This document shows, in pieces, positions 8,790 through 15,427 of a DNA stretch of 30,308 nt; positions within the stretch are counted from its first letter, which is position 1; every line of letters begins with the position of its first letter. The notes beneath the pieces are model-generated. The model saw nothing but the letters and a program-made list of their open reading frames with translations. It ran no database searches and had not been told where the DNA came from. The stretch spans positions 1-30,308 of the forward strand of contig JAEZHS010000042.1 of assembly GCA_023436825.1 (NCBI GenBank), read 5' to 3'. This DNA is from Pseudomonadota bacterium. GTDB lineage: Bacteria > Pseudomonadota > Alphaproteobacteria > Reyranellales > Reyranellaceae. A program made the translations under genes and the position numbers.

Positions 8790-9946
8790 GTATCTCCTGC
8801 CATGGCCTGGACACGGCCCTTCCACAGGCCACCGCGGCCGCGCCAGAAGTCGATCGCCGACTGGACGGTGAAAACGGTATAGGCAGCGCCTATGACGGGA
8901 AGCGCCAGGCCCCAGAGCGGCGACTGGCGATAGAAGCGCAGAATCGGCAGGAAGGTGATCGCCATCACCAGCCAGGCAGACAGGCCCAGCCAGCGCGCCG
9001 GTCCCTCGGCCAGCAGCGCCAGCAGCGGCGGCACGAGATAGACCAGGCCCATGGCGGCCACGGTGCCCGCCAGCGCCAACGGCGAGTAGCCGAGCTGGGC
9101 ATAGGCCGAACGCGAGATCATGCCGCCGATCTTCAGGAAGCCGCCGTAGGGACGCAAGCTGACCGCACGCCGCGTCAGGCCGAGCCAGATCGGTCCCTCG
9201 GCCTTGAGTCGACGCGCCAGCGCGCAATCGTCGATGATCTCGGACCGGATGGCGGCGATGCCGCCGGCGCGTTCCAGCGCATCGCGGCGCACCAGCGTGC
9301 AGCCACCGGCCGCAGCGGCCGTCCGGCGATCGCGTCGCGCCACCCAGGCAAAGGGATAGAGCATCTGGAAGAAGTAGACGAAAGCCGGAATGAGGAAACG
9401 CTCGGCCGGGCTCGCGCAGGAGAGCTCGGCCATCAGCGAGACCTGGACGCGGCCATCCTGCTCGGCGCGCGCCACGAGCTGGCCGACATTGTCCGGCGCG
9501 TGGCCGATGTCGGCATCGGTCAACAGGAAATAGTCGGGGGCGTCTCCTGCGGCCGTGGCCTGGCGGATCCCCTGCTCGAGCGCCCACAGCTTGCCCGTCC
9601 ATCCCGCGGGCAGGTCCGTTCCGGCAAGCACGTCGAGACGTCGTCGGCCTTCGACAACCCCGCCAATGCTCTGGGCAGCAGCAGCCGTGCCGTCACTGCT
9701 GCCATCGTCGACCAGCACGACGCGGAACGGCCCCGCATAGTCCTGGGCGAGCAGGCTGCCGATCGAGCTCGCGATGACGTCGGCCTCGTTACGGGCGGGA
9801 ACGACCGCCACCACGGAGGGCCAGCGCATCGGCGCAGCAATCACGCCGTCATCGCGCTCGCGTGCCAGCCAGTAGCCGCCGCGCGCAGCGAGCATGTAGA
9901 GCCACACCGCGAGGGAAACCAGCCCGATGCCGGTCCACAAGGTCAT
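8786..9946 (-). CDS. hpnB: Hopene-associated glycosyltransferase HpnB
   Basis: This is a family 2 (GT-A fold) membrane glycosyltransferase. The 386-residue product has an N-terminal membrane segment (LVSLAVWLYMLAARGGYWL). The nucleotide-sugar domain follows with VVPARNEADVIASSIGSLL, LVDDGSSDGTA, the metal-binding LTDADIGH motif and IIDDCALARRLK. Hydrophobic segments lie at the C-terminus (for example LVYLVPPLLALLAEG). Its place in the hpn operon points to HpnB, usually linked to hopanoid head-group modification. Its sugar donor and acceptor cannot be read from sequence. Start and stop both sit in four-base ATGA overlaps (9943-9946 and 8786-8789). Confidence 0.9.
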   Translation of the reverse strand: MTLWTGIGLVSLAVWLYMLAARGGYWLARERDDGVIAAPMRWPSVVAVVPARNEADVIASSIGSLLAQDYAGPFRVVLVDDGSSDGTAAAAQSIGGVVEGRRRLDVLAGTDLPAGWTGKLWALEQGIRQATAAGDAPDYFLLTDADIGHAPDNVGQLVARAEQDGRVQVSLMAELSCASPAERFLIPAFVYFFQMLYPFAWVARRDRRTAAAAGGCTLVRRDALERAGGIAAIRSEIIDDCALARRLKAEGPIWLGLTRRAVSLRPYGGFLKIGGMISRSAYAQLGYSPLALAGTVAAMGLVYLVPPLLALLAEGPARWLGLSAWLVMAITFLPILRFYRQSPLWGLALPVIGAAYTVFTVQSAIDFWRGRGGLWKGRVQAMAGDT

Positions 9947-10956
9947 GTCAGGTAGCCGGCGGTACGGAACCAGGCGAGAGCATCGACGACACCTTCCCGG
10001 TGGGGCCGGCTGCGATAGCCGAGCTCGCGCTCGGCCTTGGCCGAGGTGAAGAACATGTGGTAGCGCGACATCCTGAGCCCATCGAGCGTGAGCAACGGCT
10101 CCCTGCCCGTGAGATGCGCAACGCGCTCGGCGGCGAAGGCGAGCGGCATCAACGGCGCCCGCGGCAGCTTGATCCTGGGCGCCTTGCGGCCGGCCAGCAC
10201 GGCGATGGTCGCCAGCAGCTGCTGCAAGGTCAGGTTCTCGCCGCCCAGGATGTAGCGCTCGCCGATGCGGCCCTTCTCGAAGGCCAGCAGGTGGCCGGCC
10301 GCCACGTCGTCGACATGAACGAAGTTCAATCCGGTGTCGACGAAGGCCGGAATGCGGCCGCGCGCGGCATCGAGCAGGATGCGACCCGTCGGCGTCGGCC
10401 GGATGTCGCGCGGCCCGATGGGCGTCGTCGGGCTGACGATGACGGCGGGCAGGCCGTCGCGCAGGATCATGTCCTCGACCGCGCGCTCCGCCATGGTCTT
10501 GCTGCGCTTGTAGGCGCCGATCGCCTCCTCCGGCGTGAGCGCCGCCGTCTCGTCGACCGGCGCCGTGGCGCCCGCCACGCGCAGCGCCGCGACGCTGCTG
10601 GTATAGACGATGCGCTCGACGCCGGCGGCCAGCGCCTCGCGCTTCAGGTTCAAGGTGCCTTCGACATTGGCGCGGATGATCTCGGAAGGATCGCGTGCCC
10701 ACAGGCGATAGTCGGCGGCGACATGAAACAGGTAGCGCACGCCCTTGAGCGCCGCCTTCAGCGAGTCGCGGTCGGTGAGGTCGCCGACCGCCACCTCGCA
10801 GTCGAGGCCGTCGAGATTGCCGCGCGGGCTGCTCGCGCGAACGAGCGCGCGCACCTTCGCGCCGCGCTCGAGCAGGGCGCGCACGACGGCCGATCCCAGA
10901 AAGCCAGATCCGCCGGTGACGAGGGTCAGATCGCCCGGCCGCAAGGTTGCATTCAT
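9943..10956 (-). CDS. hpnA: Hopanoid-associated NAD-dependent epimerase/dehydratase-like sugar protein HpnA
   Basis: This extended SDR of the dihydroflavonol 4-reductase-like type is first in the hpn operon. The 337-residue product has the nucleotide-binding motif LVTGGSGFLGSAVVRALLERG (about 12-32), a YTSSVAAL serine region and the YKRSK (YxxxK) catalytic pair near residue 150. Its exact substrate in hopanoid synthesis is not settled. The frame stays open to 11154, but MNATLRPGDLTLVTGG is the expected N-terminus and GAAGG-like GAAGG (complement of 10965-10969) sits about 9 nt upstream. That ribosome site lies inside a potential hairpin (10966-10991). Confidence 0.9.
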   Translation of the reverse strand: MNATLRPGDLTLVTGGSGFLGSAVVRALLERGAKVRALVRASSPRGNLDGLDCEVAVGDLTDRDSLKAALKGVRYLFHVAADYRLWARDPSEIIRANVEGTLNLKREALAAGVERIVYTSSVAALRVAGATAPVDETAALTPEEAIGAYKRSKTMAERAVEDMILRDGLPAVIVSPTTPIGPRDIRPTPTGRILLDAARGRIPAFVDTGLNFVHVDDVAAGHLLAFEKGRIGERYILGGENLTLQQLLATIAVLAGRKAPRIKLPRAPLMPLAFAAERVAHLTGREPLLTLDGLRMSRYHMFFTSAKAERELGYRSRPHREGVVDALAWFRTAGYLT

Positions 10957-11280
10957 TGTCGATACCTTCGGCACCGCGAAGTCGGCCGAAGTATGACGAT
11001 CTCCGGCGATTTCGCAATTCGCCGACAGACCGGCGTCGCGACGCGGCGGTTCTGACGGATCGATTCCGCTTGCGCCCATGCATGCAGCACCTTTCGGTCT
11101 TGCCGGGTGCCGCATGCGGTGCGGTTCAGTCGGCGACTTTCCATTTTTCGCCAATTTCCAACAGACCCGCGGGCGCCCGCCAACTCGTTGAATTCACGGT
11201 GCCTTTGAATTAGCGCTGTTTCCGCTACCTGTTTTTCGGTTTTCCCTCTCGGTTTCGATTCCGACGATCCTTCGCATCAT
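10957..11280 (-). promoter_or_regulatory. Putative 320-nt 5' leader of the hopanoid operon with hairpins
   Basis: If the promoter at 11283-11311 is used, transcription should begin near 11276, leaving a leader of about 320 nt before hpnA. No convincing gene lies in it. Visible structure includes a 12-bp palindrome GCGGGCGCCCGC (11169-11180), CCGCATGCGG (11110-11119), and a stem pairing 10966-10972 with 10985-10991. That last stem covers the hpnA ribosome-binding site. No known riboswitch class was recognised. The leader and any control by it are inference. Confidence 0.4.
10966..10991 (-). promoter_or_regulatory. Hairpin over the hpnA ribosome-binding site
   Basis: CTTCGGC (10966-10972) and GCCGAAG (10985-10991) are perfectly complementary around a 12-nt loop, and can be lengthened by three pairs with a one-base bulge. 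On the transcribed minus strand, the arm nearest hpnA contains the GAAGG ribosome-binding site. The fold would therefore hide it. This is sequence-visible pairing; the regulatory role is inferred. Confidence 0.35.
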
Positions 11281-11408
11281 CGATAATATAACCATAGTGC
11301 ATAATAGTCAAGAACTGTGGTCGGGACCGCCAGTTTCGTTTCGCGAATTCTTTCGCACCATAGGGGGCCACCTCTGGCGGGTCGAACCGGCGATCACGCC
11401 ATTCGTTG
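11281..11408 (-). repeat. Promoter-bearing repeat, copy A (upstream of the hopanoid operon)
   Basis: This ~128-bp segment matches 14980-15108 in the same orientation, roughly 85% identical by eye with one single-base gap. Best conserved are GATAATATAACCA at the left end, the CTGTGGTCGGG...CGCCAGTTTCGTT block, and GGCCACCTCTGGCGGGTCGA followed by ACCG.CGATCACGCCAT. Homology ends at the -10 box on the left and near CGTTG on the right. It lies between the ferritin-like gene (ends 11441) and hpnA. No transposase or terminal inverted repeat is evident. Confidence 0.85.
11283..11311 (-). promoter_or_regulatory. Near-consensus sigma-70 promoter for the hpn operon
   Basis: Read on the minus strand, TTGACT (11311-11306) and TATTAT (11288-11283) are separated by exactly 17 bp. 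Each differs from consensus at one position. The same architecture is kept in the second repeat copy. The first gene downstream is hpnA. Activity is not demonstrated. Confidence 0.65.
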
Positions 11409-11440
11409 TGTCGCTGGCCCGAGTGCCGGCAATGCTTTCA

Positions 11441-12469
11441 CTATCGCTTTTTGCGCGGCCAGAGCTTGCCGATGGCGAGTACGAACCGGGCCAGCGACGG
11501 GACACGGGTCGGCCGACTGAGCCGAGGATCATAGCCGGCCAGTCGCCGGTCGTTCTCCTCCAGGCAGATCTGCATGAGATCACGGAAGCCGATCTCGACG
11601 GCCGTCACTGCTTGTGCGCCATTCACCGTGAAGTTGTTCTCCTGCTGCGTGGCAGTGCGGTTGGTGCCGACGCTGCGCGCAAGCCCGATGCGAAGGCCGG
11701 CGATGTAGACCCACGCCGCCGCGACACGCAGCTCGAAGCGGATACGCCGCCACCAATTGAGGTTGACGCGGTACCATGCCAGCCAGTTGGCGAAGAGCAG
11801 GATGTGGCGGCATTCCTCCTGGATCACGGGCTCGAATGTCTCGACGAGCTCCTCCGGAAAGAAACCCGATCGCCTGGCCAGCTCGAACAGCCCGAAGGCG
11901 AAGAAGCTGTCGATCGATTCGGAATAGCCGGTGACCAGGAAGGCGAACTCCCGGTCGCGCGGCGTCAGGTAGGGCGGCTCCGCCGCCAGCTCGATGCCGT
12001 AGGCGCGCACCAGATGGGAGAGCACCTCCTTGTGGCGGTTCTCTTCCCAGGCGTTTAGCATGATGGTCGAGCGCATCTCGGCGTCGTCGAGCGAATCGGC
12101 GTAGGCGGCGAAGCTGAGGCGCGCCCTGCCCTCCGTCTGCACGGCAATGTCCCAGATGGGCAGTGACTTGAGACGTTGCAGCTCAGGGGCATCGAGGGCC
12201 GGCCAAGCGATCACCGAAGGACGATAGGGATTGAACGTCTCCTGGAACATTGCGCAGATCGCGCGCTTGTGGGCCGAGGAGCCCGGAACGAGGGGGCCGA
12301 CCTCGAGACTTGTCCAGTGTCGCGCCGTCCGGTCGGCCGCCTCGACGTCCGACGGGGTGGCGGGATTCCCGGCACCGCCGGGCGGGACAAAGCGCCAGAC
12401 CAGTTCTTCAAGGAGCCGCCCGCCGCCACTCTCGAGCACATCGCCCGATCTTGGCCTCGTCACCGACAT
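11441..12469 (-). CDS. Ferritin-like diiron protein, function unknown
   Basis: This 342-residue protein has the ligand pattern of a ferritin-like four-helix diiron fold: E113, E143xxH146 (in WEENRHKEVL), E184, and E219xxH222 (in QEECRHILLF). That spacing is seen in diiron oxygenases and related proteins. Helix-rich aromatic segments follow (NWLAWYRVNLNWWRR, VAAAWVYIAGLRIG) and may contact the membrane. I see no signal peptide, and a specific reaction cannot be assigned. The gene lies on the same strand as the hopanoid operon, 484 bp upstream, separated by the promoter repeat. It diverges from the SGNH gene. The start ATG at 12469 is the first in frame. Confidence 0.75.
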   Translation of the reverse strand: MSVTRPRSGDVLESGGGRLLEELVWRFVPPGGAGNPATPSDVEAADRTARHWTSLEVGPLVPGSSAHKRAICAMFQETFNPYRPSVIAWPALDAPELQRLKSLPIWDIAVQTEGRARLSFAAYADSLDDAEMRSTIMLNAWEENRHKEVLSHLVRAYGIELAAEPPYLTPRDREFAFLVTGYSESIDSFFAFGLFELARRSGFFPEELVETFEPVIQEECRHILLFANWLAWYRVNLNWWRRIRFELRVAAAWVYIAGLRIGLARSVGTNRTATQQENNFTVNGAQAVTAVEIGFRDLMQICLEENDRRLAGYDPRLSRPTRVPSLARFVLAIGKLWPRKKR

Positions 12470-12608
12470 CGAAATGCGCGCCTCAGTTCGAAATCGGACA
12501 GAGAATACCCGTTGCGCAAAGGCGTGACACTACACCTTCGTATGAGATGCCGCGCATTCGGTCGCAGCGCATTTCTGACCGTACGGACCTTATGTTAGTC
12601 AAGCTGCA
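12470..12608. promoter_or_regulatory. Divergent promoter region with a 9-bp inverted repeat near both starts
   Basis: The gap between the ferritin-like gene and the SGNH gene is bracketed by GAAATGCGC (12471-12479) and its exact complement GCGCATTTC (12567-12575). A further ATGCCGCGCAT element lies between them near 12547-12557. These could be paired operators for a shared regulator, but no promoter boxes are convincing. Confidence 0.3.
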
Positions 12609-12626
12609 GTGATCTCCCGAGTCCGC

Positions 12627-13703
12627 ATGGTATCGAAGCCCAGCCTTGCGAAGCGCGCGTTGCGTATGGTCGGTCAAGTGTGTGCGATCCTCGCCGTCAC
12701 GCTGGCGCTGGATTACCTCCTGCTGGCCACCGTCTTCGCCGACTGGAAACGTAACTGGGCGGATGCGGCAACAGCCTATACGCAGGCCTACATTCCGGTT
12801 CCCTGGCATCACGATCTCGCCCCCAACCAGAACTCCATGCGGCCCTGGGGCAAGGTCCTCTATCCCTTTCGCACCGACCGGTACGGCTTCCGCACGGGCG
12901 ATTGTGCGCCAGGGGAGAGCGACAAGAGCAAGCCCGCCATCTTCGTCATCGGCGATTCGTTCACCGAAGGTCTTGGCGTTCCCTATGAAGAAACCTTTGC
13001 CGGCCTGATGGCGTGCGACGCCGCCAAGGAAGGCAAGGCGGTGTGGAATCTCGGCGTGATGTCCTTCAGCCCCATCATTTATCATCGAAAGATAAGGGCG
13101 GCCGCCGAGAAGCTGGACCTCAAGCCGCGCGAAATCTACGTCTTCCTCGATCTCTCGGACATCACCGACGAGGCGGTCATCTATCGCGAGGGCGCGGACG
13201 GCAACGTCAAGATGGCCCCGTCGTACCACTGGTTCGATACCGGACAGTTCCTGCTCGGCAACTTCGCGACCTTCCGGCTGCTCTACAATCTCTGGCTCGA
13301 GATGCCGTTTGGCTCGGCGGCGCCCGATGAAAGCTGGCGCGCACGCTGGAGCCTCGATCCCAAGGTCATGGACGACTGGGGCCGCCGCGGATTGGAGCTG
13401 GCGGGCAAGAACCTGGACAAGATCGTCGAGATCTGCCGGGAGTGGAAGTGTCAGCTGACCCTGGTGGTCTATCCCTGGCCCGACAATGTCCGGGCGGGCG
13501 ACCGCAACAGCATCCAGGTCACGCATTGGCGGCAGTGGGCCGCTGACCGCGGCGTGCGCTTCGTCGATGGCTTTGGCCCTTTTTTCCAGGAGCCGCCCGA
13601 CGTCGCGATGCGCAAGTACTTCATTCCAGGCGATTCGCACTTCTCGGCCGGGGGGCACCGCCTCCTCTTCGAGGAACTGAAGCGTTCGGTCGGCGAGTTC
13701 TGA
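12627..13703 (+). CDS. SGNH/GDSL-hydrolase-like protein, membrane-anchored
   Basis: The protein (358 residues from the ATG at 12627; a GTG at 12609 would add six) has an N-terminal hydrophobic anchor (VGQVCAILAVTLALDYLLLATVF). An exported domain probably follows. FVIGDSFTEGLGVPYEETF carries the nucleophile serine of SGNH block I. The C-terminal PGDSHFSAGGHRLLFEEL supplies a DxxH-like pair. Such proteins are often esterases or acyltransferases acting on envelope polysaccharides; the substrate here is unknown. Neither start has a strong ribosome-binding site. It is followed by a structured 135-bp gap and then the cyclase-FHA gene. Confidence 0.7.
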   Translation: MVSKPSLAKRALRMVGQVCAILAVTLALDYLLLATVFADWKRNWADAATAYTQAYIPVPWHHDLAPNQNSMRPWGKVLYPFRTDRYGFRTGDCAPGESDKSKPAIFVIGDSFTEGLGVPYEETFAGLMACDAAKEGKAVWNLGVMSFSPIIYHRKIRAAAEKLDLKPREIYVFLDLSDITDEAVIYREGADGNVKMAPSYHWFDTGQFLLGNFATFRLLYNLWLEMPFGSAAPDESWRARWSLDPKVMDDWGRRGLELAGKNLDKIVEICREWKCQLTLVVYPWPDNVRAGDRNSIQVTHWRQWAADRGVRFVDGFGPFFQEPPDVAMRKYFIPGDSHFSAGGHRLLFEELKRSVGEF

Positions 13704-13707
13704 GGCC

Positions 13708-13811
13708 CACAACCCGGAAGCTTGCAGAGGTTGTGACGGCCCGAAGTAGCGCCACTCATAAGTGGCGCCTTGTTTGACAGGCAGCCCCCGGAGCCTGAAA
13801 CTTCCGCAGGC
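13708..13811 (+). other. Cluster of hairpins between SGNH and cyclase-FHA genes
   Basis: Several inverted repeats are packed here. CACAAC (13708-13713) pairs with GTTGTG (13730-13735). GCGCCACT (13749-13756) pairs with AGTGGCGC (13761-13768) around a 4-nt loop. CAGGC (13778-13782), GCCTG (13793-13797) and CAGGC (13807-13811) allow two mutually exclusive stems. The cyclase start is 27 nt further on. This may be a leader or attenuator-like region; no known RNA family was recognised. Confidence 0.35.
13749..13775 (+). terminator. Possible terminator hairpin after the SGNH gene
   Basis: A perfect 8-bp GC-rich stem (13749-13756 with 13761-13768) with a CATA loop is followed by CTTGTTT, a weak T-rich tail. 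Its place 46 bp after the SGNH stop fits an intrinsic terminator. The tail is poor, so it may instead be part of the cyclase leader. Confidence 0.4.
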
Positions 13812-13838
13812 GGGGTCAAATAGAGAACCGCGAACGAA

Positions 13839-14735
13839 ATGGCACCTTCCGAACGGAGACTGTCTGCGATCCTGCATGCCGATCTGGCCGGCTTCGTGCG
13901 TCTGGTCGAGAGCGACGAAGAGCTGACCTTCGAGCACCTCCGATCGGTGCGCAGCACGATCTGGCATCCGGCCATCAAGGATGCCGGCGGCTCCCTGATC
14001 CACAGCACGGGCGATTCCATGCTCGCCGAGTTCGGCTCGCCGGCTGTCGCCGTCGAGGTGGCCATCGGCATCCAGGAGCGCATGGCGCGGTTCAACGAGG
14101 ATCTCGCCGAGGAGAAGCGCCTCCTGTTCCGCATCGGCGTTCATCTCGGCGAGATCATCATAGACCAGACGGGTCACGACCTCTTCGGCGACGGAGTGAA
14201 CCTGACCGAACGCATCCAGGTGCTGGCTGAACCGGGCGGCATCGCCGTGTCGCGCGCGGTGCGCGACGTGGCCAAGCTGCGCGACGACTATGCCTATGTC
14301 GATGGCGGCGAGCATCGCGCCAAGAACGTCAGCCGGCCGCTGCACATCTACAGAGTGCGGGTCCGCGAGACCGCCGTCACCGTGGCGAGCAGGCGGGCGC
14401 CCGTGCGCGGGATTTTCCATTTCCACGGCACCGACATGACAGGCCGCAAATTCGGCTTCGCCGTGCCGATGGACGAGCTGGTCAAGCAAAAGCAAAGCGT
14501 GCTGATCGGCCGGGATTCCGGCCAGTGCGATGTCGTCCTGCTGAATACGTCGGTTTCCCGGCGCCACGCGCGGCTGAGCGTGGGCAGCAACAACACTCTG
14601 CACATCGAGGATGTCGGATCGACCAACGGCACCTCGATCAACGGCACGCTGATCGCGCCCGGGCAGTCACGGCCGCTGGAGCCGGGATCGACGCTCAAGC
14701 TCGGCGATATCGAGCTCGTCGTCCGCTACGACTGA
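13839..14735 (+). CDS. Class III adenylate/guanylate cyclase fused to a C-terminal FHA domain
   Basis: The 298-residue soluble protein joins two modules. Residues about 8-175 form a class III nucleotidyl cyclase domain: metal aspartates D15 (HADLAGF) and D59 (STGDSMLAEF), and the transition-state residues N121 and R125 in GDGVNLTERI. Residues about 205-298 form an FHA phosphothreonine-binding domain with GRD (224-226), SRRH (240-243) and STNGTSING (261-269). It probably makes cyclic nucleotide under control of a phosphorylated partner; substrate base choice is not readable. No Ser/Thr kinase is in the window. A leftward promoter in repeat copy B would transcribe antisense across its 3' end. 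Confidence 0.88.
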   Translation: MAPSERRLSAILHADLAGFVRLVESDEELTFEHLRSVRSTIWHPAIKDAGGSLIHSTGDSMLAEFGSPAVAVEVAIGIQERMARFNEDLAEEKRLLFRIGVHLGEIIIDQTGHDLFGDGVNLTERIQVLAEPGGIAVSRAVRDVAKLRDDYAYVDGGEHRAKNVSRPLHIYRVRVRETAVTVASRRAPVRGIFHFHGTDMTGRKFGFAVPMDELVKQKQSVLIGRDSGQCDVVLLNTSVSRRHARLSVGSNNTLHIEDVGSTNGTSINGTLIAPGQSRPLEPGSTLKLGDIELVVRYD

Positions 14736-14818
14736 TCCAGTTGCGCGGCACAGCGCTTCGACGGATTGGGCGGGCGCGGCGCCACATGCACTGCCAGCGA
14801 AACTCTGGTTTGCGCCCT

Positions 14819-14841
14819 TTCCGGTAGTCCTTCTACCGGAA
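14819..14841. repeat. Perfect 9-bp hairpin downstream of cyclase-FHA
   Basis: TTCCGGTAG (14819-14827) and CTACCGGAA (14833-14841) flank a 5-nt loop. Neither strand has a T tract after it, so a standard intrinsic terminator is not clear. It lies between the cyclase stop and the leftward promoter of copy B and could end or structure either transcript. Confidence 0.4.
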
Positions 14842-14979
14842 TCGCCTCTGTCGAATTGGCGGAGCCCGGGCCGTCCGGAAGCAAGCGACCGGACGCACCC
14901 CGAGCGGTGTCTGCCACAGCCTTTTGGTCTCGGATCAACGATGCAAAGAGCGGGAGCGCGTAGAGGTAGCGTAACCGCC

Positions 14980-15108
14980 CGATAATATAACCAAAGTTCA
15001 TAACCGTCAACAACTGTGGTCGGGGGCGCCAGTTTCGTTTTCGCGACTTTTGAGGCTCCGCAGAGGGCCACCTCTGGCGGGTCGAACCGTCGATCACGCC
15101 ATCCGTTG
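14980..15108 (-). repeat. Promoter-bearing repeat, copy B
   Basis: This is the second copy of the 11281-11408 repeat, in the same orientation and 3.7 kb away. The upstream blocks (GGTCGGG..CGCCAGTTTCGTT and GGCCACCTCTGGCGGGTCGA) are almost unchanged. Differences cluster in the middle (about 15046-15064). Sequence left of the -10 box and right of about 15108 is unrelated to copy A. Confidence 0.85.
14982..15010 (-). promoter_or_regulatory. Near-consensus leftward promoter in repeat copy B
   Basis: On the minus strand, TTGACG (15010-15005) and TATTAT (14987-14982) are 17 bp apart, exactly as in copy A. Expected initiation is near 14975. No minus-strand gene follows; the transcript would be a short RNA or antisense to the cyclase-FHA gene, whose stop is at 14735. 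Confidence 0.55.
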
Positions 15109-15251
15109 CGCGCCAAGAGAACCTGCTCATCCGCGATCTCCATCCCTATGATTTCATTTGGTTGAAGGGCATGCTGCCGTCGGAAGAGGCCGCGAAGTCA
15201 TGCGACCTTGGAGGTCCCATCAACCGTGGTCACCTTGATGAAGCCAGACCG

Positions 15252-15425
15252 ATGATGACCGGCATCTTTGCGGTCCTGCTGACCGCTTTCTTGCTGAATG
15301 TCGCCGGGCTCGGGCGTCTTGCCGTCGCCTGTCTCCTAGTTTGCCTCGCCCTCAGCATCGGCCTCTTCCTGTGGGAGATCCATAGTCCAGAGTACGGCTT
15401 CCGCATGCCGTGGCTGGAGTTCTGA
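15252..15425 (+). CDS. Small membrane protein, function unknown
   Basis: This is a 57-residue product starting MMTGIFAVLLTAFLLNVAGL, with two hydrophobic segments (about 5-19 and 23-40) and a short polar aromatic tail (EIHSPEYGFRMPWLEF). The frame is open further upstream, with other starts at 15162 (TTG) and 15171 (ATG), but that N-terminal part is polar. I see no clear ribosome-binding site for any start. The stop lies 2 bp before the likely GTG of the DsbB-like gene, suggesting an operon. I do not recognise the family. Confidence 0.5.
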   Translation: MMTGIFAVLLTAFLLNVAGLGRLAVACLLVCLALSIGLFLWEIHSPEYGFRMPWLEF

Positions 15426-15427
15426 CC

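Larger units (their letters stand above)
14736..15251. other. 516-bp stretch without a supported gene
   Basis: After the cyclase-FHA stop this region holds a perfect 9-bp hairpin (14819-14841) and promoter repeat copy B (14980-15108). About 140 bp follow that are open in the frame of the next small gene but lack a good start. Open frames on the minus strand across the repeat show no recognisable domain. Confidence 0.5.

Noticed and set aside
10957..11154. N-terminal extension of HpnA to 11154
   Set aside because: The extra residues are arginine-rich and unlike the family; the ATG at 10956 has a ribosome site and gives the normal N-terminus.
11206..11302. Short minus-strand peptides beginning MHYGYII (copy A) and MNFGYII (copy B) within the repeats
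   Set aside because: No ribosome site precedes either ATG, the frames diverge at once after GYII, and the shared bases are explained by the -10 region of the promoter.
15071..15100. tRNA T-loop-like text (GGTCGAACC) in the repeats
   Set aside because: No cloverleaf or acceptor stem can be drawn around it.
14726..15130. 134-codon minus-strand open frame across repeat copy B as an insertion-sequence gene
   Set aside because: No transposase motif, and the corresponding frame in copy A ends quickly.
15162..15251. Longer N-terminus for the small membrane protein (TTG 15162 or ATG 15171)
   Set aside because: The added segment is polar and unlike the rest; no start is well supported, so the shorter form is preferred but not certain.
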